From Kofleriaceae bacterium (GTDB lineage Bacteria; Myxococcota_A; Polyangia; Haliangiales; Haliangiaceae): DNA of 64,000 bases. Shown piece after piece: positions 25,422-33,409 of the stretch (positions within the stretch are counted from its first letter, which is position 1; each line of letters opens with the position of its first letter). Made by a program: the position numbers and the translations under genes. The stretch spans positions 1-64,000 of the forward strand of contig JAGPCY010000034.1 in assembly GCA_018057825.1 (NCBI GenBank). The letters are read 5' to 3'. The notes beneath the pieces were generated by a model, which did not search any database, had not been told where the DNA came from, and saw nothing but the letters and a program-made list of their open reading frames with translations.

Positions 25422-26987
25422 GTGCGCGCGCTCCTCGGGCTCACCGCCACCGCGCTCGCCTGTCGCTCGCCGGGGTCGGCGCCGACCGCGGCCCCCGCGA
25501 CCGCCGAGTCCGCGCCAGCGCGCGACGCCGCGGTCGACGCGCCGCTCGCGCCGCCGCGCGTGGTGTGCGCGCCGCCGACCCAGCCGGCGTACCTCCCGTG
25601 GCCGACGCGCGGCGCCGCGTGCGTGGACGCCGCCGGCCGCCGCCAAGGCCCGGCGGTGTGGCTCGATCCGGCGGGCGGCGTGGTCGTCCGCGGCACCTAC
25701 CGCGACGATCAGCCCGACGGTCCCTGGCGCATGGTGGCGCCGAGCGGCAGCGCCGTCGAGGGCCACCTTCGCGCCGGTCGTCCCGACGGCACCTGGCGGC
25801 AGTGGCTCGCCGGAGGCTGGCGCGAGGTCGGCGCCCTGGTCGACGGCACCGGCACGCTCACGCTCCACCACGACGCCGGCTCGATCGCGACCGTCACGAG
25901 CTATCGCGACGGCCTCCGCGACGGCCCGGCGACCCGCTACCTGCCGTCGGGGCAGCTCCTGGTCAGCGAACATTGGCGGGCCGACCGCCGCGACGGCGCG
26001 CGCACGATCGGCACCGCGAAGACGATCGGGCTCGCCGACGCCTGGCGCGCCGGCCATCGGATCGGCGCGCTGGTCATCTACCGGCGCGGTCGACGCGAGC
26101 TCGAGGCCGGCCATGACGGCGCGGGCCGGCTCGACGGGCCGTGGACCGCGTCGCGCGAGGGTCGCCCGCGCGAGCGGGGCGCCTATCGCGCCGGTCAGCG
26201 GATCGGACCCTGGACCTGGTTCGACGCCCGCGGCGAGACGACCCGACTCGGCAGCTACCGCGCCGGCGTCCGCGACGGCGAGTGGACCGAGTGGACCGCG
26301 GGCAGCCGGACCCGGACCGAGCGCTATCGCCGCGGCCGGCTCGACGGCCTGGTGGTCAGCTACGACGGGCGCGGCGCCGAGCTCGGACGCGACACGCTGA
26401 CCGACGGCACCGGGGTCGTGCGGACCTTCCACCGCAACCGCCGTCCAGCGACCGAGACCACGCTCCGCCGCGGTGTGCCTCACGGGCCGTACCGCGCGCT
26501 ATCGGTCCGCGGGCGGCCCCTGGTGGTCGGTCAGCACGAGGACGGCGCGCGGGTCGGCACCTGGCGGAGCTACGACGCCAGCGGCGCGCTGACCGGCGAG
26601 GAGACCTGGCGCGACGGGCGCCGCGACGGCCGCCTGGCGCGGTGGCGCGACGGCGTCTTGCTGCTCGAGGCCGACTACCAGGACGGCGTCCGCGCCGGGC
26701 GCTACGCCGAGTACTTCGCCGACGGGCGCCCCGCCGTGGTCGGCCAGTACCACGACGACCTTCGGATCGGCGCCTGGCAGACCTACCGCGCCGACGGCAC
26801 CCTCGCGCTCCGCGCCACCTACGCCGCCGGCGTCCTCGACGGGCCGTGGCAGGAGCTCGACGCCACCGGCGCGGTCGTGGTCACCGGCCAACACGTCGGT
26901 GGGCACCGCACCGGTCGCTGGCGACAGCGCACCGCGACCGGCGAGGTCGAGGTCGACCACGGCACGCCGGACCTGCCGCTGCGGTGA
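25422..26987 (+). CDS. MORN/YwqK-repeat lipoprotein
   Basis: A 521-residue predicted lipoprotein made almost entirely of about fifteen repeats of roughly 23 residues with the pattern Y/H-x-x-G-x-R-D/I-G-x-W-x-x-Y/W-x-x-x-G (for example YRAGQRIGPWTWFDARGE and YHDDLRIGAWQTYRADGT). This is the YwqK-type MORN repeat, which forms an extended beta structure. I prefer the GTG at 25422, which gives the signal peptide MRALLGLTATALAC with lipobox; ATG 25380 is also in frame. In other bacteria YwqK-type proteins occur as immunity proteins or surface proteins; no toxin gene is adjacent here. The stop codon is inside a 13-bp repeat. Confidence 0.82.
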   Translation: MRALLGLTATALACRSPGSAPTAAPATAESAPARDAAVDAPLAPPRVVCAPPTQPAYLPWPTRGAACVDAAGRRQGPAVWLDPAGGVVVRGTYRDDQPDGPWRMVAPSGSAVEGHLRAGRPDGTWRQWLAGGWREVGALVDGTGTLTLHHDAGSIATVTSYRDGLRDGPATRYLPSGQLLVSEHWRADRRDGARTIGTAKTIGLADAWRAGHRIGALVIYRRGRRELEAGHDGAGRLDGPWTASREGRPRERGAYRAGQRIGPWTWFDARGETTRLGSYRAGVRDGEWTEWTAGSRTRTERYRRGRLDGLVVSYDGRGAELGRDTLTDGTGVVRTFHRNRRPATETTLRRGVPHGPYRALSVRGRPLVVGQHEDGARVGTWRSYDASGALTGEETWRDGRRDGRLARWRDGVLLLEADYQDGVRAGRYAEYFADGRPAVVGQYHDDLRIGAWQTYRADGTLALRATYAAGVLDGPWQELDATGAVVVTGQHVGGHRTGRWRQRTATGEVEVDHGTPDLPLR

Positions 26988-27013
26988 GCCGCTGCGGTGA
27001 GCCGCTGCGGTGA
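26975..27013. repeat. Three perfect 13-bp repeats at the MORN stop codon
   Basis: GCCGCTGCGGTGA occurs three times head to tail (26975, 26988, 27001). The first copy contains the gene's last codons and its TGA. The unit is not a multiple of three, so each copy puts TGA in a different frame. The rest of the gap to 27235 shows no gene. Confidence 0.9.
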
Positions 27014-27235
27014 CCCGACGCCTTCGCCGGCGCCCTAACCGACCTCACACCGACGTTATTCCGCGGTCGATTTGGTGCAACGGTCGCCAGGGCTCGCACG
27101 TTCTACCTGGGTATGACGCGCCCTGCCCTCGCTCGCCCCGCCGCGCGCGCCGCCGACGATCGGCCCGATCCGACCGATGGTGTCGTGCGTAATCCGATCT
27201 CCCTGGGCGCCTCGCGCCCGCGCCGGAGCCCCACC

Positions 27236-27799
27236 ATGCGCGCGTCCCTGTCGTTTCTCACCACCACGACCTCGACGGGTGACAACCACGGCGAGGCCCC
27301 GGCCGCGACCCGCCTCGAGGTGCTCGGCTACGACCCGGTGGCTCATCGCATCCTCGGGCGGGAGCGCACCGGCGAGCGAGTCACGGCCGCGATCGTGATC
27401 CCGACCCGGGGCGAGCACGCCGGCGCGCCGATGTCGCTGGCGCCCGACGCGCTGCCGCGGCTGGCCGGCGAGCTGATCGCGCTGGTGCCGGTCAGCTCCT
27501 CCGGCTTCGAGCTGACGACGCGGGTGGTACAGCGCCGCGGCCTGCGCCTCACCGACGACCTCGCGCCCATCCGCAAGTTCGCGCTCGCGCTCGGCGTCCG
27601 CCGCCACCTCGGCGGCATGGCGATCGCGGCGGGCCGACAGATGGTCGTGGCCTACCTGCGGCCGCGCGCGACCCTGCGCCAGACTTGGGCCCTCCCCGGG
27701 GGCGCGGGCGACCTCGCGATCGTCACCTACTGCGGCTCGCCGATCGGCCTGGGCGCCGACCGCGACGCCGCGGTGCTGGTCGCCCCGGCGATGCACTGA
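27236..27799 (+). CDS. Hypothetical protein
   Basis: A 187-residue predicted cytoplasmic protein; I recognise no family. ATG 27236 has GGAG seven bases upstream and is preferred to the in-frame ATG at 27113, whose upstream extension is Arg/Pro/Ala-rich and looks noncoding. The sequence is mostly beta-like with TRLEVLGYDPVAHRILGRER, RLAGELIALVPVSSSGFELT and KFALALGVRRHLGGMAIAAG, and a glycine-rich LPGGAGDLAIVTYCGSP near the end. It has no signal peptide, membrane segment or clear catalytic motif. It lies between two lipoprotein genes on the same strand. Confidence 0.65.
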   Translation: MRASLSFLTTTTSTGDNHGEAPAATRLEVLGYDPVAHRILGRERTGERVTAAIVIPTRGEHAGAPMSLAPDALPRLAGELIALVPVSSSGFELTTRVVQRRGLRLTDDLAPIRKFALALGVRRHLGGMAIAAGRQMVVAYLRPRATLRQTWALPGGAGDLAIVTYCGSPIGLGADRDAAVLVAPAMH

Positions 27800-27868
27800 T
27801 CACGCTCTGATCACGCTCACGAGCGCGACCCTTTGCGCCGCGCCGCCGTCAGCGTACGCTCCTTACTC

Positions 27869-28339
27869 GTGCCGACCTCGCCCCTTCGCCGCCTCGCGCT
27901 CGTGGCCGCCCTGGCCGCCGCCGCTGCGTGCTCCGACGAGCACGGCGACGATGACACCACGTACAACTGCGACACCGACGACCGCGACGAGCCCTTCGTC
28001 GCCGGCAACACCCGGACCGGCGCCGGCGGCGTCACGTTCACGATCGTGTCGGCCACGCCGGCCTTGCCGATCCGCGGCGACAACACCTGGGTCGTCGACG
28101 TCAGCCGGGGCGGCGCCCCGCTCACTGACGTCACCCCGAAGCTCGTACCGTTCATGATCGACCACATGCACGGCGCCGGCAAGACGCCGGTGTGGACCCC
28201 CGACGGCACCGTCCCCGGCCGCTACACGGTGTCCGAGATCTACCTGTGGATGCCCGGCCTGTGGCGCCTCACCTTCGAGGCCACCCCGACGGGCGGCCAG
28301 CGCGACACCGTCGAGTTCCTGTTCTGCCTCACCGGCTGA
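27869..28339 (+). CDS. YtkA/FixH-like lipoprotein
   Basis: A predicted lipoprotein of about 156 residues from GTG 27869 (signal PTSPLRRLALVAALAAAAAC with lipobox); an ATG at 27833 is in frame but adds twelve residues before the signal. The acidic linker EHGDDDTT is followed by one immunoglobulin-like domain, GVTFTIVSATPALPIRGDN..WVVDV, then FMIDHMHGAGKTPVWTPDG and GRYTVSEIYLWMPGLWRLTF, which matches the YtkA-like/FixH pattern of periplasmic proteins, some linked to copper handling. The H-M-H in DHMHG could bind metal. Neither a copper oxidase nor a transporter is nearby. Confidence 0.72.
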   Translation: MPTSPLRRLALVAALAAAAACSDEHGDDDTTYNCDTDDRDEPFVAGNTRTGAGGVTFTIVSATPALPIRGDNTWVVDVSRGGAPLTDVTPKLVPFMIDHMHGAGKTPVWTPDGTVPGRYTVSEIYLWMPGLWRLTFEATPTGGQRDTVEFLFCLTG

Positions 28340-28363
28340 GCCCGCGCCGGAGCACGGACGGCC

Positions 28364-28442
28364 GGGAGCCGGACCTTCTGGGATCCGGACCTTCCGGGAT
28401 CCGTACGTCTGGGAGCCGGACCTTCTGGGATCGGCAGCGTCC
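28364..28442. repeat. Degenerate 16-bp tandem repeat
   Basis: Five units with GGGATCCGGACCTTCY or GGGAGCCGGACCTTCT start at 28364, 28380, 28396, 28411 and 28427. They occupy the 3' gap between the converging YtkA-like and 414-residue protein genes. Noncoding. Confidence 0.8.
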
Positions 28443-28494
28443 GAGACCCGAACCTACGGCGATCCTCGCCTGCCCGCCGCCGCCGCCGCCCCGC

Positions 28495-29739
28495 TCACAT
28501 GAAGAACGAGAAGCGCTCGCTCTCGTTGGCCTTGGGCCCGAGGCGCGCCTCGAGCTCGTTGCCGGCCTCGATCAGCTCGGCCACCTTCTCGCGGATCGCC
28601 TCGACGCGCTTGACGTAGAGGCTAGTCGAGGCCATGCCGGCCGCGCCCTGGATCAGGCCGTCGAACACGCCGGTCGGCGACATGATGAGCAGCTTCTTGG
28701 GCGGGATCGACGCCCCCGGCTCGATGTTCTGACCGGGGATCGCGAAGTCGCCGCGCTGCCAGGTGCCCGACGGGTTGACCCGGTACGACAGGGTCTCGAC
28801 CGCTCCCTCGGGGCAGGTGCCGCTGGCGGCCGGCTTGGTCTCGCCGGTGCAGAACGGCGGCCCGAGCTCGACCAGCCGCGCGCCGAAGTCCTGATCGGTG
28901 CGGCTCTCCTCGGCCGACGGGTTCCAGACCAGCACGCCGTAGCGGACGCGCACCGCCTTCTCGAAGGCCGAGTTGGGCGGCAGCATCATCTTCTCGGTGG
29001 CCTCACGCGCGGCCCCGAGGGCCTGGGCGTCGGCGCGCGCGGTGCGCTGGTGGTCGGCGATCATGGCCTTCAGCTGGGCGACCTGGGCGTAGAACTGCAG
29101 GATCTTGACCGACAGCTCCGGGTTCAGGTTGTTCTGCTTGGCGCGGAAGATCAGCGCCTGGTCGAGGCCGACCTTGTCGACGGCGTTCATCGCCGTGGTG
29201 ACGTCCTTGCCCGCGGAGTCCTTGGCCTTGGCCACGGCCTCGTTGAGCGAGACCAGCGCCTTCTTGACCGACTTCACGTCCTTCAGGATCGCCCGCGAGT
29301 CCCGGATGCCGGCGTTGTAGAACGCGGCGTTCTTGCCCGCGCCGCCGAGCATCATGCCCAGCAACAGGAGCACGAGGCCGGCGCCGCCGAAGATCGCGTA
29401 CTTGACGCCCTTCTTCTCGCGGCCGACCGACTCGACGGGCTTGCCGTCGTTGACGATGACGATCTCGGGGGCCCGCTGCGCGGCCCCCATCTGCGCCATC
29501 GCGTTCATGGCCCCGAACGGATCTTCGGCCGCGTTGGGGACGACGGGCTGGGGGGGCTGGGGCGGGACCGCGCCGGGGGGCGGCGGAACCGCTAGCCCCG
29601 GCGGAGGCACCACGGCCGGCATCCCCGCGGTCTTGCTACCGACCGGGGTCTGGGGCGAGGTGCCCTTCTTGATGCCAAGGCGCGCCTTCAGGTCATTGAT
29701 GTCGCGGCTTGCCGGCTTCTTGGGGGGCTGCTGGCTCAC
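28495..29739 (-). CDS. Single-pass membrane protein of unknown function
   Basis: A 414-residue protein; no family recognised. Residues 1-110 are cytosolic: KPASRDINDLKARLGIKKG, then a Pro/Gly-rich linker (about 38-70). One strong membrane helix follows at about 117-135 (YAIFGGAGLVLLLLGMML). The remainder, about 280 residues, would be periplasmic and is helical with likely coiled coil (about 140-250), ending in FSFFM. A Cys pair lies in PPFCTGETKP and SGTCPEGA. GTG 29739 has GGAGG at seven bases and a good TTGACA promoter. The arrangement resembles a membrane-anchored scaffold; function unknown. Confidence 0.8.
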   Translation of the reverse strand: MSQQPPKKPASRDINDLKARLGIKKGTSPQTPVGSKTAGMPAVVPPPGLAVPPPPGAVPPQPPQPVVPNAAEDPFGAMNAMAQMGAAQRAPEIVIVNDGKPVESVGREKKGVKYAIFGGAGLVLLLLGMMLGGAGKNAAFYNAGIRDSRAILKDVKSVKKALVSLNEAVAKAKDSAGKDVTTAMNAVDKVGLDQALIFRAKQNNLNPELSVKILQFYAQVAQLKAMIADHQRTARADAQALGAAREATEKMMLPPNSAFEKAVRVRYGVLVWNPSAEESRTDQDFGARLVELGPPFCTGETKPAASGTCPEGAVETLSYRVNPSGTWQRGDFAIPGQNIEPGASIPPKKLLIMSPTGVFDGLIQGAAGMASTSLYVKRVEAIREKVAELIEAGNELEARLGPKANESERFSFFM

Positions 29740-30047
29740 GTAAGGGCCTCCAATCGCGTCGGGACTCTAGGGACCTGGACCTTTGACTGTCAAGCATTGC
29801 AGAAGAGTTCGGCGGACTTCGCCTTACTCGTGGGGCATGTGCCGCCGGGGCACGGAGACCGTGAAGATCCGTTCACGAGATCGGCGCCTCGGGTCGGCGG
29901 GCCGGCCTAACCTTCCGAGATGCGACGGGTCCATGCGTGTGACACCTGGCACGCGAGGGGATTGCGCCTGGCGTGCGCAGTGCAAGGTAAACCGTTCACC
30001 GCCGTTGGGCGTCTGTACGAACGACCCGACCGTCCAAGGAGCCCCCC
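29740..30047. other. 308-bp divergent intergenic region
   Basis: The region separates two divergent envelope-protein genes. It has lower GC than its surroundings near 29780-29830 and holds the minus-strand promoter above. A GGAG ribosome-binding site precedes GTG 30048. No ORF, tRNA or clear riboswitch could be recognised. Confidence 0.6.
29764..29793 (-). promoter_or_regulatory. Candidate sigma-70 promoter for the 414-aa membrane protein
   Basis: On the minus strand TTGACA (29793-29788), 18 bases, TAGAGT (29769-29764, four of six -10 matches), followed 24 bases later by the GTG start with a GGAGG site. The -35 is half of a perfect palindrome TTGAC-T-GTCAA (29783-29793), which may be an operator. 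Confidence 0.55.
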
Positions 30048-30863
30048 GTGACCCGCACCCGCCGCCTCACCCTCCTCCTCGCCTGCTCTGCCTTGGCCGT
30101 CGGCGCCCAGACCGCCGCGGCGGACGTCCGCATCTCCATCGGTGGCGGTGGCCACATCCGCATCGGCGGCGGCGGCCACGCCCGCGCCCACTGGGTGCGC
30201 CACCACCACCGCGTGCACGTCGGCGGCGCGATCTGGATCGGCGGCGTCTACCGCCAGCCCTTCGCCCAGCCGCCGCCCCCGCCCCCGCCCCCGCAGCCGG
30301 CCTGCAACTGCGAGCCGAACTATTACCCGATCGCGCCGCAGCCCGTGGCCTACGCCGCGGTCGCGCCGGCCCCCGAGCCGCGGCCGCTGTCGCGCTTCGG
30401 CCTGGGCGTGTTCCTCGGCGGCGTCGCCGTCGACGGCGAGCACGAGGGCAAGGACGCCGGCCTGGTCGCGCAGCTCCGCGTCGGCAAGCGCTTCCAGCTC
30501 GAGGCCGAGCTGGCGAAGAACGAGCTGGCCGACGGCGCCCGCGAGGATCGGCGCTTCATGGCCGGCCTGCAGTTCGAGCTCAACCCGCACCGCCGCCTGA
30601 CCCCCTACGCGGTGGCGGCGGTCGGCACGACCCAGGTCCAGGTCGGAGAGACCTGGGAGGACAGCCAGAAGCTCGGTGAGCTCGGCGGCGGCCTGCGGCT
30701 GCGCCTGTCGGAGCGCTTCACGCTGTTCGGCGACCTGCGCTTCGGGCAGCGCGAGCTGGCTGACCGCGGGGTTCGCCCGCTCGACGAGTCGGTCGCCCGC
30801 ATCGTCCCGGCCGACGAGGAGCGCTACAGCCGCATGCGCCTCGGCGGGTTGATGACGTTCTAG
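30048..30863 (+). CDS. Outer-membrane beta-barrel-like protein, Gly/His-rich N-terminus
   Basis: A 271-residue secreted protein. The signal peptide ends at about TAAADV (residue 26). Residues about 27-65 are Gly/His-rich (ISIGGGGHIRIGGGGHARAH, HHHR), followed by a Pro-run and a CNCEP motif (about 80-92). From about 115 to the end the sequence looks like an eight-stranded outer-membrane barrel (FGLGVFLGGVAVDG, AQLRVGKRFQLEAELAKNEL, LTPYAVAAVGTTQVQV, RLRLSERFTLFGDLRFGQ) ending in LGGLMTF with a C-terminal Phe. The His-rich head could bind metal; this is speculation. GTG start with GGAG upstream. Confidence 0.78.
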   Translation: MTRTRRLTLLLACSALAVGAQTAAADVRISIGGGGHIRIGGGGHARAHWVRHHHRVHVGGAIWIGGVYRQPFAQPPPPPPPPQPACNCEPNYYPIAPQPVAYAAVAPAPEPRPLSRFGLGVFLGGVAVDGEHEGKDAGLVAQLRVGKRFQLEAELAKNELADGAREDRRFMAGLQFELNPHRRLTPYAVAAVGTTQVQVGETWEDSQKLGELGGGLRLRLSERFTLFGDLRFGQRELADRGVRPLDESVARIVPADEERYSRMRLGGLMTF

Positions 30864-30915
30864 ACGAGCTGGGCGGAAACGAGCTGCTGACAGAGGGCGG
30901 GGCCGCCGGCGCCGA

Positions 30916-31881
30916 TCACGGGCCGGCGCAGCGGAAGCCGACGATGACGTGGCGGGCGGTGCGCGGGCGGCCGTGCCACGAAGCGCCGCGCCCAAGCCCG
31001 GGATGATCGTCCCAGGCGGATCCCTTGACCGTCATCTCGGCAGCCGGACCGTCGCCCGGGGCGTCGACCGGCCACCGGGTCGCGGTCCAATGGAAGACGT
31101 TGCCCGCGAGATCGAGGACGCCGGTCGGGCTCACGCCCGCGGGGATCGAGCCGACCGCGACGGTGTCGCCGGGCCCGCTGGCGGCGTTGAGCCGGCTGGC
31201 ATCCCAGACCGGCCCCCAGGGATACGGCGCCCCGGCATCGCCGCGCGCCGCCTTCTCGTACTCGTGGGCGCTCGGCAGGCGTCGCGGCGAACCGACCACC
31301 AGGCCCCGCCACACGCAGTACGCCGCCGCGTCGTCCCACGACACCAGGACCACCGGGTGATCGGCGCGTCCCTCGGGCGGGCGGCCGTCGACCCACACGT
31401 AGCGCGCGACCTCGGTGGCCCAGTCCTGCGCGAAGCCCTGGGCGCGCCAGGTCGCCTCGTCCATGGTCGGCGCCGGAGCGCCGCCGTCGGCGACGAACTC
31501 GGCGTAGGCCGCGTTGGTGACCGGCATCAGATCGATGCGGAAGGTCGGCAGCTCGACGATCCGGCGCGGCTCCTCGCGCTCGAACCACGCGGCCGCACGG
31601 CTGGCGTCCGCGCCGGCACCGGCGGCCCAGTCGTCGGCGGCGAGCTGGCGCTCCTCGGGGGTCGAGCCGGCGATCGACCGACTCTTGGGGATGACCACCA
31701 TCGTGGCGTCGGCGGCCGCCGACAGCGCCCCGGGGCCGCCCCGGTGGAGGACGGGGCGGTCGGGACGATCGACGATCACCGCGACCGGCTGCGCCGCCGA
31801 GAATCGCGGCGACACCCCGCCGCAAGCGCCCCCGACCACGGCCACGAGGAGCATCGAGCCGAACATCGAGCGCACCACCAT
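30916..31881 (-). CDS. SUMF1/formylglycine-generating-enzyme-like lipoprotein
   Basis: A 321-residue predicted lipoprotein (GGAC lipobox near residue 20) with a C-terminal sulfatase-modifying-factor fold. Typical elements are TFRIDLMPVTNAAYAEFVADGG, DHPVVLVSWDDAAAYCVWRG, LPSAHEYEKAARGD, PYPWGPVWDASRLNAA, GVLDLAGNVFHWTATRW and GFRCAGP. The cysteine pair used by true formylglycine-generating enzymes is not evident, so it is more likely a structural or ligand-binding member of the family, as is common in myxobacteria. It starts at ATG 31881, eight bases after the TolB-like gene on the same strand, so the two likely act together at the cell surface. Confidence 0.85.
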   Translation of the reverse strand: MVVRSMFGSMLLVAVVGGACGGVSPRFSAAQPVAVIVDRPDRPVLHRGGPGALSAAADATMVVIPKSRSIAGSTPEERQLAADDWAAGAGADASRAAAWFEREEPRRIVELPTFRIDLMPVTNAAYAEFVADGGAPAPTMDEATWRAQGFAQDWATEVARYVWVDGRPPEGRADHPVVLVSWDDAAAYCVWRGLVVGSPRRLPSAHEYEKAARGDAGAPYPWGPVWDASRLNAASGPGDTVAVGSIPAGVSPTGVLDLAGNVFHWTATRWPVDAPGDGPAAEMTVKGSAWDDHPGLGRGASWHGRPRTARHVIVGFRCAGP

Positions 31882-31889
31882 GGCGAAGA

Positions 31890-33011
31890 CTATAGCCCGG
31901 CGTCGGCCGCGGCGTCGGCCGCGGCTGCTGCCGAGGCGCGCGCGAAGGCCCGCTCGCGCCACTGCCGATCCAGGGCGTCCACGAACGGCGGCCCCTCCGC
32001 CAGGGCCGCGCCGTCGAGGACCACCGGGGCCGGCGCCGGTCCCTGGCGCGGGATCGCGCCGACCTGATCGCGGAGCATCCGCGGCGTCGAGCCGGCGCGG
32101 GCGACGTCCAGGTAGACCACCGACGGGACCTCGCCGTCGACGTCGCGGGCGATCGCGGTGGCGAACAGCCAGCGCCCGTCGACCGACCAGCGCGGGCCGC
32201 TCTCGTCGCTGCCCGGCAGCTCGGCCAGGGATCGCGGCGCCCCGTCGTCGGTCACGAACCACAGGTCGAGGTCCGCCGTACCGTCGGGGCGGGGCACGCG
32301 TCGGGCGAAGGCCAGGCCGCCGCCCGGGCGCCACGCCGGGGTCGCGTCGGCCGGACCGTCGGTCGCGAAGGTGACGCTGCCGTCGGGCGCCCGGACCGCG
32401 ATCCGGCTGCCGGCCAGGTCGATCTCCTGGTACGCCAGGTCGCCCGACGGCGCCACCGACGGCGCCAGGTGGTGGCGTGGCCCATCGACCAGGCGCTCGA
32501 GGGGGCCCAGCGCCAGGCCGCCGGCCCGGGGCGCGATCGCCACCCGGTACAGGGCGAAGGTCGCGTCGGTCCGGCGGGCGAAGACCACGGCGGCGCCGTC
32601 CGGGGTCCAGGTCGGGTCGACGTCGTCCCCTCGGCCGTCGGTGACCCGGACCGCGGTGGCCCCGGCCGCGGCCGGCATGAGCCACAGGCTCGTGCGCTCG
32701 ACCGGGCGGCCCCGCGACGAGACGAACGCGAGCCATCGGCCGTCGGGGGAGAAGGTCGCTTGCTCGTCGCGGGTCGGCGATCCGCCCCGACCGGCGCTCA
32801 CGACCGCCCAGCGATCGCCGCGCTCGTCGAGGAGCACCAGGCGCGTCCCGCCGTTCCAGCCCTCGCTCACGACCAGGCGCAGCGGCGGCGGCACCACCGA
32901 CGGCAACGTGTCGCTGCCGCACGCGGTGGCGAGCGCGGCGACCAGCGCGACCAAGGGCCCGGGACGAGCCCCGCGGGGACGCGTGGGCGGCGTCGGCGCG
33001 GCCGCGCTCAC
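31890..33011 (-). CDS. TolB-like beta-propeller lipoprotein
   Basis: A 373-residue predicted lipoprotein (signal ending LATAC, about residue 31; GTG start). The mature part carries the repeating WD40-like/PD40 pattern of TolB propellers: ATFSPDGRWLAFVSSRG, DPTWTPDGAAVVFARR, APSVAPSGDLAYQEID, TPAWRPGGGLAFARR and GPRWSVDGRWLFATAI, at intervals of about 45 residues. The last 60 residues are Ala-rich and helical. It lies directly upstream of the SUMF1-like gene, so the two form a probable operon. TolB-like propellers usually mediate protein contacts in the periplasm; the partner here is unknown. Confidence 0.83.
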   Translation of the reverse strand: MSAAAPTPPTRPRGARPGPLVALVAALATACGSDTLPSVVPPPLRLVVSEGWNGGTRLVLLDERGDRWAVVSAGRGGSPTRDEQATFSPDGRWLAFVSSRGRPVERTSLWLMPAAAGATAVRVTDGRGDDVDPTWTPDGAAVVFARRTDATFALYRVAIAPRAGGLALGPLERLVDGPRHHLAPSVAPSGDLAYQEIDLAGSRIAVRAPDGSVTFATDGPADATPAWRPGGGLAFARRVPRPDGTADLDLWFVTDDGAPRSLAELPGSDESGPRWSVDGRWLFATAIARDVDGEVPSVVYLDVARAGSTPRMLRDQVGAIPRQGPAPAPVVLDGAALAEGPPFVDALDRQWRERAFARASAAAAADAAADAGL

Positions 33012-33056
33012 GCGCCGCCGGCGAACCGCTCGTCGGGAGGCATCACGCAGGCGACG

Positions 33057-33308
33057 TCACTTGCTCGGCGGGGGCGCCTCGGCCTTGGCCGCGTCCTTGG
33101 TCTGGGCCTTGGCGTCCTCGGTCTTCTTGACCTTCTTCGGCGGAGTGAAGCCGAAGAAGACCACCAGCGAGAAGACGGCGATCACGATCGAGGTCACGAG
33201 CGCCGCCATGAACGCCTTGTGCAGGCCCTCCTGGCTGGTCCGCTCGAACACCACGAACTGGGCCTCCTCGTGGGGAGGCAGGGAGGTGAAGTTCTGCAGG
33301 TCGGTCAT
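33057..33308 (-). CDS. Small single-pass membrane protein
   Basis: An 83-residue protein. The cytosolic N-terminus (FTSLPPHEEAQFVVFERTSQ) is followed by one membrane helix (about 34-54, MAALVTSIVIAVFSLVVFFGF) and a Lys/Ala/Glu-rich tail. No family is recognised. ATG 33308 has GGAGAAG upstream and a promoter-like TTGACC further up. It is the first gene on the minus strand upstream of the TolB-like gene, with a gap of 45 bases, so it may lead that operon. Confidence 0.7.
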   Translation of the reverse strand: MTDLQNFTSLPPHEEAQFVVFERTSQEGLHKAFMAALVTSIVIAVFSLVVFFGFTPPKKVKKTEDAKAQTKDAAKAEAPPPSK

Positions 33309-33325
33309 GGGCTTCTCCGGGGCGT

Positions 33326-33355
33326 ACGGTAGTGCGGTTGTGCAGGAGCGGTCAA
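33326..33355 (-). promoter_or_regulatory. Candidate promoter for small membrane protein operon
   Basis: On the minus strand TTGACC (33355-33350), 18 bases, TACCGT (33331-33326), followed by a CGGAGAAG ribosome-binding site and ATG 33308. It may also drive the TolB-like and SUMF1-like genes. Confidence 0.45.
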
Positions 33356-33409
33356 CGCGTTCGTCCGCGCGGAATACACCGCCGGCGCGGTTCGTTCGTC
33401 TGTAGGGAC

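Noticed and set aside
25422-26987. YwqK antitoxin of a toxin-antitoxin pair
   Set aside because: The repeats fit the family name, but no toxin-like gene is adjacent and the protein appears to be a lipoprotein.
29783-29793. Plus-strand promoter from the TTGACTGTCAA palindrome
   Set aside because: No acceptable -10 box at 16-18 bases on the plus strand; only the minus-strand reading is supported.
30916-31881. Active formylglycine-generating enzyme for a sulfatase
   Set aside because: The catalytic cysteine pair is not evident and no sulfatase gene is in the window.
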